The position numbers and the translations under genes are program-made. Of a stretch of DNA of 64,000 bases, positions 36,832 through 44,974 are shown in pieces (within the stretch, counting starts at the first letter, position 1; each line of letters starts with the position of its first letter). The stretch is from an uncultured Acidobacteriota bacterium (GTDB lineage Bacteria; Acidobacteriota; Terriglobia; Bryobacterales; Bryobacteraceae): assembly GCA_902825945.1 (NCBI GenBank), contig CADECY010000017.1, positions 1 through 64,000 of the forward strand, given 5' to 3'. The notes beneath the pieces are model-generated. The model did no database searches. It was not told the DNA's origin and saw nothing but the letters and a program-made list of their open reading frames with translations.

Positions 36832-37777
36832 GGGTCAAGAGTGTTTCGATCGAAGACGGTGGCGCCGCGAGCCACTGGCGGGCCTGCTCGCGAACCGTCG
36901 CGCGGGCTTCAGCGGCCAGGTACTCGGCCGGGCTCTTTCCATCGACACGCGCCAGATGCAGGCACCCGAGGTGGAGGATCGCGGCGCTCTGATCCACGAA
37001 GGCGTGGACTTCGTTCCAGAAGGCCCGCGCCGCGGCGATGAGCCGGTCTCTCCATTGAGGCAAGTGCGCGGACTTGAGCAGGAGATGGTTGAGCAGAAAC
37101 GCTGCGTCGAATGCCGGATCGCCGTAGTGGATCACCTCGAAGTCAATCAAGGTGACCGAACCCGCGTGGACCAGCAGATTCTTCGGACTGAAGTCGCCGT
37201 GAACCAGTGCGAGCCTGCGCCGCGCGGCGGTGATCGCGGCATCGAATCGCGGCGCGAGATCGGGATGGCGCACGGCGGTGAAACGATAGTAGGGATCGAG
37301 GCGGAGCTGGTCGAAGCAGGTCTGGTCTCCGAAGTCTGTTATCCAGGCACCGTCCCCGCGGGTGGCGGCGATCATTCCCGCGAGAATCCGTCCGGCACCC
37401 GCGGCGATCTCGGAAGAGACCTCGCCCGCCAGCAGCAGCGACTTCCAATCGCGGGCATCGGGCAGAGCCGCCTCCATCGCATAGATGCAGTGATCGCGAT
37501 CTTCGAACACGATTGCGGGTATCGCGCCCTCTGGCAACAGCGGCGCGAGCGAGCGCATGGCTGCGGACTCGCGATGGATCCGCTCCCGGTTGGCGAACCA
37601 GTCCTCCTGAACGCGCAGCTTTCCGAGAGACTGCTTCAGCACCCATCGATGCCCGCCAGCCTCGGCAAGCAGCACCGTGTTCGAGACTCCGCCACCGAGC
37701 GCGGTGACGCGCCAGCCGCCGCCATTTCCGCGACTCTCGAGATACGCCGGAGCATTGTCCCTATTGAGATCGATCAA
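36818..37777 (-). CDS. APH-family small-molecule phosphotransferase
   Basis: A 319-residue kinase of the aminoglycoside/choline/methylthioribose phosphotransferase fold. Visible are the nucleotide lysine (HRWVLKQSLGKL), the catalytic loop LVHGDFSPKNLLV with Asp and Asn, and the metal motif IDFEVIHYGDPAFD. No signal peptide, so cytoplasmic. It likely phosphorylates a small hydroxylated metabolite; an antibiotic target is not indicated. It shares 14 bases with the enolase-like gene, which suggests a two-step pathway. It diverges from the ferredoxin gene with a 69-base gap containing an inverted repeat. Confidence 0.85.
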   Translation of the reverse strand: MIDLNRDNAPAYLESRGNGGGWRVTALGGGVSNTVLLAEAGGHRWVLKQSLGKLRVQEDWFANRERIHRESAAMRSLAPLLPEGAIPAIVFEDRDHCIYAMEAALPDARDWKSLLLAGEVSSEIAAGAGRILAGMIAATRGDGAWITDFGDQTCFDQLRLDPYYRFTAVRHPDLAPRFDAAITAARRRLALVHGDFSPKNLLVHAGSVTLIDFEVIHYGDPAFDAAFLLNHLLLKSAHLPQWRDRLIAAARAFWNEVHAFVDQSAAILHLGCLHLARVDGKSPAEYLAAEARATVREQARQWLAAPPSSIETLLTHAYH

Positions 37778-37798
37778 CCTTCCATGCTATACCTGAAA

Positions 37799-37812
37799 GT
37801 TCACTTTTGAAC
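37799..37812. promoter_or_regulatory. Inverted repeat in ferredoxin/kinase intergenic region
   Basis: A 14-base element GTTCA-CTTT-TGAAC lies between the divergent kinase and ferredoxin starts, about 35 bases before the ferredoxin ATG. It is a possible operator, for example for the ArsR-type regulator encoded after the ferredoxin. Confidence 0.35.
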
Positions 37813-37846
37813 GATCCTTCCGGATCATTGGAGCATCACGAACACT

Positions 37847-38107
37847 ATGGCCTACGTCATCGCGGAACCCTGCATCGGCACCAAGGATACGGCATGCGTC
37901 GACGCATGTCCGGTCGATTGCATTCATCCCAAACGTGACGAGGGCGGTTTTGCTGACGCGGATATGCTCTACATCGATCCGGTCGAGTGCATCGACTGTG
38001 GCGCTTGCGTGCCCGTGTGCCCGGTTTCGGCGATCTTCGCCCTCGACGATCTGCCGGAGAAGTGGTCGAGCTTCGCGCAGAAGAACGCGGCGCATTACGG
38101 CAAGTAG
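37847..38107 (+). CDS. fdxA: 7Fe ferredoxin
   Basis: An 86-residue soluble iron-sulfur protein. Eight cysteines are present at C9, C17, C21, C25 and C48, C51, C54, C58. The patterns CIGTKDTACVDACPVDCIHP and CIDCGACVPVCPV match FdxA-type ferredoxins that carry one 3Fe-4S and one 4Fe-4S cluster, with an acidic C-terminal tail. It carries electrons in the cytoplasm; its partner here is unknown. An ArsR-type regulator gene follows 43 bases downstream on the same strand. Confidence 0.92.
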   Translation: MAYVIAEPCIGTKDTACVDACPVDCIHPKRDEGGFADADMLYIDPVECIDCGACVPVCPVSAIFALDDLPEKWSSFAQKNAAHYGK

Positions 38108-38150
38108 CCCTTGCACCGGCCCCATGGCCGTTCTACACTCCGAACAATAG

Positions 38151-38516
38151 ATGCCTTCCCGAGCCGCAGCCAGCCGAGCCTTATCCGAGTTGTTCCGGGT
38201 ACTCAGCAATCCGCACCGGATTAGGATCGTCGAGCATCTCCGGTCGGGTGAGGTGGATGTCAACGGCCTGCAGGAAGCCACGGGGTTGACGCACTCCAAC
38301 GTGTCGCAGCACCTTGCGGTGCTGCGGGCTCACCGTCTCGTGCATGAACGGCGCGACGGGCGGCATGTCTTCTATCAGTTGTCGCAGCCGCAACTGGCGG
38401 ATTGGATCCTATCCGGCATCGAGTTCATCGGTGGCGACATCCGGAAGACTCCAGAGCTTCTCGCGGTGACCGAGGAGGCCCGGAACCTCTGGAAGGGGCC
38501 TCCGGCCAACGCGTGA
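38151..38516 (+). CDS. ArsR family transcriptional regulator
   Basis: A 121-residue winged-helix protein. The DNA-binding core is LFRVLSNPHRIRIVEHLRSG, then LQEATGLTHSNVSQHLAVLR and the wing HERRDGRHVFYQL. It lacks the metal-binding cysteine motif (ELCVCDL) of ArsR/SmtB metal sensors, so it probably senses something else or is constitutive. The C-terminal extension (about residues 85-121) is unassigned. Likely cotranscribed with the ferredoxin. It ends four bases before the end of convergent Oar-like transporter 2. Confidence 0.9.
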   Translation: MPSRAAASRALSELFRVLSNPHRIRIVEHLRSGEVDVNGLQEATGLTHSNVSQHLAVLRAHRLVHERRDGRHVFYQLSQPQLADWILSGIEFIGGDIRKTPELLAVTEEARNLWKGPPANA

Positions 38517-38520
38517 GGAT

Positions 38521-41500
38521 CTAGAAGAACAGCCGCAGTCCGAACTGGACTTGCAGCGGCGTACCCGATTGCGTGTTGTTGCGATCGTAGCTCCCGTCGG
38601 CAAGCTTCAGGCGCATGAACCGCGGGTCGACCGGCGCCACCTGGCCATTCGGCTGCAGTCCAGGACCGTAGACGCCGCCGGTGATGATGCTGCCGTTGGC
38701 GCCGCTGAACACGACATTGTCGAGGTTCATCAGGTTGAAGAACTCGGTCGAGAACTGGAGGCGACAACGCTCGGTCAGCCTGAAGTTCTTCATCACGCGG
38801 AGGTCGTTGTTGACGACACCGCGGTTACGGAACGAGTTGCGCTCGAGTGGAACTCCGGGAGCGGTAAAGGGCCGGTCGTTGTTGCCGAGTTCCTCGTTGG
38901 TGTCGGCGCCCGTCACCGGATTGATCACCTGACCGGAGCGGGCGCGCAGGCTGCCGCCGACCTCGAACCCGAGCGGCAGCGTATAGACCGCATAGCTCGT
39001 GTACTGATGGCGCAGATCGTTGCGGGAGTAGTTGTAGTCCGTTCGGAAATTGAACGGATCGGAGTAGTTGAAACCGGTGGCGTCGCGTTCGGTGTCGTCG
39101 TCGGAGAAGTTCTGCGAATAGGTGTAGTGCGCGCCGAAGACTAGCTTCTTCCCGCGATACTGCGCCGAGTAGGTCATCGCGCGGTACATCTGGCGGGCCG
39201 AACTTTCGCGGACGGTCAGTTGCCCCAGATTGCGCAGTGGACGAACGGCACCGGAGCGGAGCCCGTAGAACGGCCGCTGCGACTGATCGGTGGCGCGGAT
39301 AGTTGGCAACGGCAGGTTGTAGTCGCGATTGCGGCCGAGATTCACCGTGTTGACGTAGTTCAACTGGATGCCGGCGACGAAGTTGCGGAAGATCTCATGC
39401 TCGTATCCGAGTCCGGACTGGAAGGCTCGCGGATTGCGAAAGTCCGTGGGTGACGTGATGAGCGCGGCGCCGATGAATGGATCGCGCGCGGTGCCGCCCG
39501 CGGCGATCGCGGCGGCGCGCTGTACGACATCCACCGGAATGACGGGAAGCTTGTCGAGGGTCGACGCGTTCAGGTCGGCTCCGGCCTGCCGCAACAGAGA
39601 GAAAACCGACTGCGTCGCGGTGGGCGCCAGCAGGATCGAGACGTCTCCCGGAGGATTGCGGAAATTGTTCGCCGGGCCGGTGAACCACAGCAGCGGCGTT
39701 GAAGCGTAGAACATGCCCGCGTGGCCGCGGAGAACGGCCTTCGATCCGCCGAACGGCGTCAAGGCGAAGCCGAAACGGGGCATGAACTGCTTGGGAGAGT
39801 CCACGATCTTGGTGGGATCGAGCACCGCGCCATTCGGGAAGCGAACGCCTTTCACTTGATCGATCACGGTGGCATTGTTGGCCTCGGCGGCCGGGTTGTA
39901 CTGGCCCTCCCAACGGACGCCGAAGTCGAGCGTCAATTTGTTGTTGATGCGGACGCTGTCCTGCGCGAACATCGCCGCCTGCGTCATATTGACGTTCGCC
40001 GTGAGATTGCCGATCTGGCGGCTATAGGTGACGGTTGGGCTATCGAAGCGGTTCTGGTTCTGCGCGGGCCGCGCCGAGAGCACGGTGAGAATCTGATCGA
40101 CGTTGGAGCTGGCGATGCTGAATCCGCCGAACTGATTGAACCCGAATATCTGCGCCGCGGTCACGCGGCTGAAGTCGAGGCCCAGCTTGATCGTGTGCTT
40201 TCCCTTGATGATCGAAAGCCCATCGCTCAACTGGAAGCGTTTGTCGTCCTGCGTGGTGGGCAGGAAGTTGCGCGCCCCGAAAGTCCCGATCGGCGTCGCC
40301 GTTACCTGCGGCAATTCCGAGTTCGACAGCCGGGGACGCAACTCGTAGGTCACGCCCGCCTTGAGATCGTTCACCATCGAAGGCGAAATCAGATGCGTGT
40401 ACTGAGCAGTGCCCGTATGAGTGCGATCCTTCTCGATACCGTCGTTCGAGAAGGCGCGGTTGGTGAACGGATCGAGCGCGCCGCCGACCGACACGGCGTT
40501 GACCGCCTCGGCATCGCTGAAGTTGTAGCGCAGGGTCAGGCGGTGCCCGGCGGGGAGTTGGTAGTCCGCTCGGGTGGTGAACGCCATTCCGTCGTTGGAT
40601 TGCTGGAAGCTCCGTTGCTGGCCCTGGAAGAAGCTGAACGCCTCCTGAGTGGCAGGCGTGGGCGTGCGTCCGATCAACTGTGCAAACAACACGTTGCGTG
40701 GTTGCGCGGCATCCTGCCGTTCGAACGCGGCGAAGGCGAACAGCTTGTCGCGCTTGATGGGTCCGCCGAGCGCGCCGCCCCACTGATGCTGCGTTTCGAG
40801 CGAAGCGATCTTCTGCACGGGATCCTTCGCGCCCATTTCCTTGTGGCGGAGCTGATAGAACGTTTCGCCGTGGATCGCGTTCGTGCCGGACTTGGTGATC
40901 GTGTTCAGCACGCCACCGGTCGACCGGCCGTACTCGGCCGAATATCCGGTGGTGATCACCTGGAATTCCTGGATCGCGCTCTGCGGAATCGTGAAGATGT
41001 TGTTCGAACGCTCACCACCGCGGATGCCGCCGAAGAACGGCTGATTGTAGTCCGCGCCGTCGAGCATGATGTTGGCGTTGATGCCGCGCTGTCCGGCGAA
41101 GGAGAGCTGGCCGCGCGACGGGTCGATCTGAACCGTGGGCGTCAGCACCGCGAAATCCTGGAAGCGGCGGCCATTGATCGGGAGGTTGGTGATCGCGAGC
41201 GATTCGACAGTGGTCGAAGGTGCGGGCAACGCGACGTTGATCGGCGCGGCGCCGACTTCGACCGTGGTGGTGGTGCTGCCGACCTGCAGCGTGAGATTGA
41301 TGCCGATCGAGGCGCCGACGGTCAGCGTGACGCCCTCCGCCTTGGCGGGAGCAAAGCCCTGGCTTTCCGCCATGATGTTGTACTTGCCCGGATCGAGCTG
41401 CACGAAGCGATACTGGCCTGCTTCATTCGTGGAAGCCTCGCGGCTCAAACCCGTGTCTACGTTGTCGACTTTGACTTTCGCGTTCGGAACCACGGCCTGA

Positions 41501-41610
41501 TTGGCGTCGAAGACGGTCCCGGTGATCTGCCCTTTGTTGCCGTCAGCCTGCGGGTGGGCAGCCATGGCGGAAAGAAGACACAGCCCGATGAGGGCGGCGA
41601 AACGGTTCAT
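38521..41610 (-). CDS. Oar-like TonB-dependent outer-membrane transporter 2
   Basis: About 1029 residues. Signal MNRFAALIGLCLLSAMAAHP, regulatory-like domain (GQITGTVFDANQAVVPNAKV, then DPGKYNIMAESQGFAPA), plug (LPINGRRFQDFAVLTPTVQI, then GGVLNTITKSGTN) and a barrel ending GLRLFF. The plug carries the RRFQDFA variant rather than RNVxxLL. ATG 41610 has AGGAG at proper distance; an ATG at 41643 is in frame but has no ribosome site. It is divergent from the amidohydrolase-MFS-methyltransferase genes with 126 bases between starts, so the two transcripts could share regulation and substrate. Confidence 0.9.
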   Translation of the reverse strand: MNRFAALIGLCLLSAMAAHPQADGNKGQITGTVFDANQAVVPNAKVKVDNVDTGLSREASTNEAGQYRFVQLDPGKYNIMAESQGFAPAKAEGVTLTVGASIGINLTLQVGSTTTTVEVGAAPINVALPAPSTTVESLAITNLPINGRRFQDFAVLTPTVQIDPSRGQLSFAGQRGINANIMLDGADYNQPFFGGIRGGERSNNIFTIPQSAIQEFQVITTGYSAEYGRSTGGVLNTITKSGTNAIHGETFYQLRHKEMGAKDPVQKIASLETQHQWGGALGGPIKRDKLFAFAAFERQDAAQPRNVLFAQLIGRTPTPATQEAFSFFQGQQRSFQQSNDGMAFTTRADYQLPAGHRLTLRYNFSDAEAVNAVSVGGALDPFTNRAFSNDGIEKDRTHTGTAQYTHLISPSMVNDLKAGVTYELRPRLSNSELPQVTATPIGTFGARNFLPTTQDDKRFQLSDGLSIIKGKHTIKLGLDFSRVTAAQIFGFNQFGGFSIASSNVDQILTVLSARPAQNQNRFDSPTVTYSRQIGNLTANVNMTQAAMFAQDSVRINNKLTLDFGVRWEGQYNPAAEANNATVIDQVKGVRFPNGAVLDPTKIVDSPKQFMPRFGFALTPFGGSKAVLRGHAGMFYASTPLLWFTGPANNFRNPPGDVSILLAPTATQSVFSLLRQAGADLNASTLDKLPVIPVDVVQRAAAIAAGGTARDPFIGAALITSPTDFRNPRAFQSGLGYEHEIFRNFVAGIQLNYVNTVNLGRNRDYNLPLPTIRATDQSQRPFYGLRSGAVRPLRNLGQLTVRESSARQMYRAMTYSAQYRGKKLVFGAHYTYSQNFSDDDTERDATGFNYSDPFNFRTDYNYSRNDLRHQYTSYAVYTLPLGFEVGGSLRARSGQVINPVTGADTNEELGNNDRPFTAPGVPLERNSFRNRGVVNNDLRVMKNFRLTERCRLQFSTEFFNLMNLDNVVFSGANGSIITGGVYGPGLQPNGQVAPVDPRFMRLKLADGSYDRNNTQSGTPLQVQFGLRLFF

Positions 41611-41736
41611 GAATGACTCCTGAGCATTTTGGAACACGCACACAGTAGACTCACGCCTGTGCGCCGTGGGGGGAGGAATTAAATATCATGGTAATCCACC
41701 CGAATGAAGGGATGATGACAGCCAGGAGCCTCGAGA

Positions 41737-42582
41737 GTGATCGTTGACGTTCATAGCCACCTGTTCCGCTACCCGGAACACTTCACAGACCAGTTTCGCG
41801 ACCAGGCCAAACGGGCCCGTCGCGGAGTCGAGGTCGATCTGACGGTTCGATGGGAGGAGTACAAAGCCGGCGCGACGCTCTCTCAGAAAACCGTCGTTTT
41901 TGGCGGAAAAGCGAAGCTCTCGGGGCTTTGGGTCCCCGACAAGGACGTGGTGGCCTACGCGGCCCAACATCCCGATGAGTTGATTCCGTTTCTCTCGCTC
42001 GATCCCACCCAGCCCGGCTGGCAGGACGAAATGGTCGAAGGCCACCAGGAGCTGAAGATGCGCGGCATCAAGCTGCTGTCGATGTACGCCGGATTCCAGC
42101 CGAATGACCGCGCGCTCGACCATCTGTGGTGGTACGCCACCAAGCACGGGCTTCCGGTGTTGCTGCACACCGGGACCACCTTCGTCGCGCAGGCGCCACT
42201 GAAGTTCACGCTGCCCCGCCATCTCGACGACGTCGCCGCGCGCTGGCCCGATGTCAAGATCATCGCCGCCCATATCGGACATCCCTACGAAGGTGAATGC
42301 GTGGTGACGATTCGCAAGCATCCCAACGTCTACGCCGACTGTTCGGCGCTGCACTACCGCCCGTTCCAGCTCTATCATTCGCTGATGCTCGTCCAGGAAT
42401 ACGGTGTCTGGGACAAGATCCTGTTCGGCAGCGACTACCCGTTCACAACGGTCGATGCCTCGATCCACGGCATGCGGAAGCTGAACGATATGCTCGCCGG
42501 AACCGCCCTGCCCCGGCTCGACATGGACCAGATGGAGGCGATGTTCCATCGCGATTCGCTCGGCATTCTCGGGCTGAAATGA
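41737..42582 (+). CDS. Amidohydrolase (amidohydrolase_2 / TIM-barrel metal-dependent hydrolase)
   Basis: A 281-residue cytoplasmic enzyme starting with GTG preceded by CCAGGAG. Metal-site motifs are VDVHSHLF (H6 and H8), LLHTGTTF, IIAAHIGHP and FGSDYPF, the pattern of the PF04909 family, whose members include decarboxylases such as ACMSD and dihydroxybenzoate decarboxylases as well as lactonases. Reaction not predictable. Its TGA overlaps the ATG of the MFS transporter, so import and conversion of one compound are probably coupled. Confidence 0.87.
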   Translation: MIVDVHSHLFRYPEHFTDQFRDQAKRARRGVEVDLTVRWEEYKAGATLSQKTVVFGGKAKLSGLWVPDKDVVAYAAQHPDELIPFLSLDPTQPGWQDEMVEGHQELKMRGIKLLSMYAGFQPNDRALDHLWWYATKHGLPVLLHTGTTFVAQAPLKFTLPRHLDDVAARWPDVKIIAAHIGHPYEGECVVTIRKHPNVYADCSALHYRPFQLYHSLMLVQEYGVWDKILFGSDYPFTTVDASIHGMRKLNDMLAGTALPRLDMDQMEAMFHRDSLGILGLK

Positions 42583-43832
42583 GCAAAGCCGCGGCGCTGT
42601 TTCGCGAGAACAAGCAGGCGTGGATCATCGTTGCGTGCATGTGGGCCGCGTTCCTGCTCGCCTACACGGCGCGGCAGTCGGTCTCTTCCACCTTCGGAAT
42701 CCTGCGGAGCGAACTCGGCTTCACCGACCGGCAGCTCGGTTTGACCGGAACGGTGTTCCTGTGGACCTACGCGATCATGAACCCGATCGCGGGTCACATC
42801 GGCGACCGCGTGTCGCGTCCGCTGCTCCTCTGGTCGAGTCTGTTGCTGTGGTCCACCGCAACGCTTCTGATGGGACTCGCATGGGCGCCGTGGGTGCTGC
42901 TTGCCGGACGCGGAGCGCTGGCCGTCGCGCAAGGGCTCTACGCGCCAACGGCGGTCGCGTACATCTCGCAGATCCACTCCGGTGCGACGCGCGCCACCGC
43001 GATCACGGTTCACGGAACAGCGCAATACGCGGGCGTGATTCTGGGCGGCTGGTATGGCGGCATGGCCTCCGAGGCGTTCGGATTTCGCGGGATGTTCTTC
43101 TCGATCGCCGCGGTCACGCTGATCTACGCGGTGTTCCTTCGATGGATGCTCACTCATCGGGCTCCGGACACGGGTTCTGGCGCCCGGCGCGGCGAGGCGA
43201 AGTCTCCGTTGGGTGACATGTTCGGGACGCCGTCGTATCTGGCGATCTGCGTTGCGTTCGTCTCGGTGAACATCATGCTCTGGATCGTCTACACGTGGCT
43301 GCCCGATATCGTTCGAGAACGATATCGATTGAGCGCGGGCGCGGCTGGATTGAACGCTACGGCATTCGTGCAGATGGCGATGATCGTGGGCCTCATGACC
43401 GGCGCTCCGCTTGGCGATTGGGCCTCGCGCAAGTCGCCGAACGGGCGGATCTGGGTGATGGCGTTCGGACTCTTCATGAGCTCTCCGTTCATCTACCTGA
43501 TCGCGGCGAGCGGCTCGCTGTTCGAAATGAAGCTCGCCTCGATCGGCTACGGCTTATTCAAGGGGCTCTTCTCGGCGAACATTTGGGCGGCGTTGCTCGC
43601 GGTTTCGGCAAAGGATCGCAGCGCCTTCGCGGTCGGATTCTGCAATAGCCTGGGCGGACTCTTCGGCGGAGTCTCGTCGTATCTCGTCGGGTTGTTTCGC
43701 GGGCACTATCCGGTGGCCACGATGTTCGGCGCCGCCGCGTCAGTCGGCTGGTTCGCTACCCTGTTCTTGTTGTTCATCGCATGGCGGACCTACGAGCGGG
43801 ACTTGAAGCGATACCAGGAGCCGGCGGCTTGA
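42579..43832 (+). CDS. MFS transporter
   Basis: A 417-residue membrane protein with twelve predicted spans, from IIVACMWAAFLLAYTA to WFATLFLLFIAWRTY. Between spans two and three the loop GHIGDRVSRPLLL fits the MFS signature. It resembles the anion:cation symporter/hexuronate branch, which imports organic acids, but the substrate is not determinable. ATG 42579 overlaps the amidohydrolase stop (ATGA); a longer frame from 42297 is discarded because it lies inside that gene. Its stop overlaps the start of the methyltransferase. Confidence 0.88.
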   Translation: MSKAAALFRENKQAWIIVACMWAAFLLAYTARQSVSSTFGILRSELGFTDRQLGLTGTVFLWTYAIMNPIAGHIGDRVSRPLLLWSSLLLWSTATLLMGLAWAPWVLLAGRGALAVAQGLYAPTAVAYISQIHSGATRATAITVHGTAQYAGVILGGWYGGMASEAFGFRGMFFSIAAVTLIYAVFLRWMLTHRAPDTGSGARRGEAKSPLGDMFGTPSYLAICVAFVSVNIMLWIVYTWLPDIVRERYRLSAGAAGLNATAFVQMAMIVGLMTGAPLGDWASRKSPNGRIWVMAFGLFMSSPFIYLIAASGSLFEMKLASIGYGLFKGLFSANIWAALLAVSAKDRSAFAVGFCNSLGGLFGGVSSYLVGLFRGHYPVATMFGAAASVGWFATLFLLFIAWRTYERDLKRYQEPAA

Positions 43833-44929
43833 CGATCGACGAACTGGCGCGGCGCGCCGCGGAGTTCCAGGCGGTTCTCGACGAGGCCCGCGGCGGCGTC
43901 CCGGCTCCGGGCTTCGAGTGGTATCGCTACGACTCCCTCGGGAACTTTTTCACGCTCGACCGGCTGCTCACCGGCGAACGGCGCGAGTTGCTGAAACTGA
44001 CGGCGGATCTTCCGATTCTCGACATCGGGTGCGCGGACGGCGACATGGCGCTGTTCCTGGCATCGCTCGGGTTGACGGTCCACGCCATCGACAATCCCGG
44101 CACCAACTGCAACGGCATGGCGGGTGTCCGGTTGTCCAAGCAACTGCTCGCCGCGGAGACGCTCGAGATTTTCGAACGCGATATCGACGACGATCTGCGG
44201 CCCGCGCTTCCGAAATATGGCCTCGCGCTGCTGTTGGGCGTGCTCTATCACGTGAAAAATCCGATGCGCGTACTCGAGCGATTGTCGATGCACTCGCGAT
44301 ATCTGATCCTGAGCACACGCGTGGCCCGGCGCTCGCCGGACCATTCGGTGGATCTCTCGGGCCTGCCGGTCGCCTACCTGGTGGATGGGTCGGAGACCAA
44401 CGCCGATCCGACGAACTTCTGGATCTTCACCCGCCCCGGACTCGAACGTCTGCTCGCCCGCTGCGGTTGGCGCGTGGCCGATTGGCTCTCGGTGGGCAAC
44501 ACCACCGATTCCGATCCCGCCTCGGCCGGGGGCGACGAGCGAGCCTACGTGTTCGCCGAGAACGCCCGTACTCCAGTGATGCACGGCCGGATGCTCGAAG
44601 GCTGGTACGAGCAGGAAGGCTGGGAAACCTGGCGGTGGACGGCGCCGCGGTTCGTAGTGGAGTTCCCGCGTCCGGGTCGAGTAGTCAGTGTCAAACTCTA
44701 TGTTCCGGAATATCTCGGGGCCGTTGACCTGGCGGTTACCGCGAACGGTCAATCATTAACTCCCGGAAGCTTCTCCGGGCCCGGCCATCACGACTATGTC
44801 GCGGCGATTCCAGCCGGGGCGGGAGAGTCTCCCGTGCGCCTCGAATTTAGCGCCAGCCGCGGATTCCGGCCTGGAAACGGCGACGAGAGGGAGCTGGGCG
44901 TCGTCGTTGAGGAGATCCGGCTCAGCTGA
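43829..44929 (+). CDS. SAM-dependent methyltransferase with C-terminal beta-sandwich
   Basis: A roughly 366-residue protein from TTG 43829, whose TTGA overlap with the MFS stop and the upstream AGGAG make it the likeliest start; ATG 43781 would give 382 residues but overlaps the MFS gene by 52 bases. Motif I is LDIGCADGDMALFLASLG, motif II region HAIDNP, and LLLGVLYHVKNPMRVLERL is the post-catalytic helix. The last 110 residues (GWYEQEGWETWRWTAPR, then ELGVVVEEIRLS) are a beta-sandwich like those fused to bacterial glycosyltransferases and cell-surface enzymes, so the acceptor may be a glycan or lipid-linked sugar. Third gene of the amidohydrolase set. Confidence 0.83.
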   Translation: MTIDELARRAAEFQAVLDEARGGVPAPGFEWYRYDSLGNFFTLDRLLTGERRELLKLTADLPILDIGCADGDMALFLASLGLTVHAIDNPGTNCNGMAGVRLSKQLLAAETLEIFERDIDDDLRPALPKYGLALLLGVLYHVKNPMRVLERLSMHSRYLILSTRVARRSPDHSVDLSGLPVAYLVDGSETNADPTNFWIFTRPGLERLLARCGWRVADWLSVGNTTDSDPASAGGDERAYVFAENARTPVMHGRMLEGWYEQEGWETWRWTAPRFVVEFPRPGRVVSVKLYVPEYLGAVDLAVTANGQSLTPGSFSGPGHHDYVAAIPAGAGESPVRLEFSASRGFRPGNGDERELGVVVEEIRLS

Positions 44930-44935
44930 CCCGCC

Positions 44936-44941
44936 TATAAT
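44936..44941 (+). promoter_or_regulatory. TATAAT -10 box before Oar-like transporter 3
   Basis: A perfect TATAAT lies 34 bases before the transporter start. No good -35 hexamer is seen at 17 bases upstream, so an activator or an extended element may be needed. A strong ribosome site (AAGGTGGGGG) precedes the ATG. Confidence 0.45.
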
Positions 44942-44974
44942 GGACTCACAGGGTCCACTTCGAAAGGTGGGGGT

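Noticed and set aside
37787-37801. Mobile-element end or attachment site near the ferredoxin gene
   Set aside because: Only the 14-base inverted repeat is present; no transposase, target duplication or tRNA was seen.
39721-41616. 631-codon plus-strand frame opposite Oar-like transporter 2
   Set aside because: Antisense artefact of third-position GC; no domain pattern and no ribosome site.
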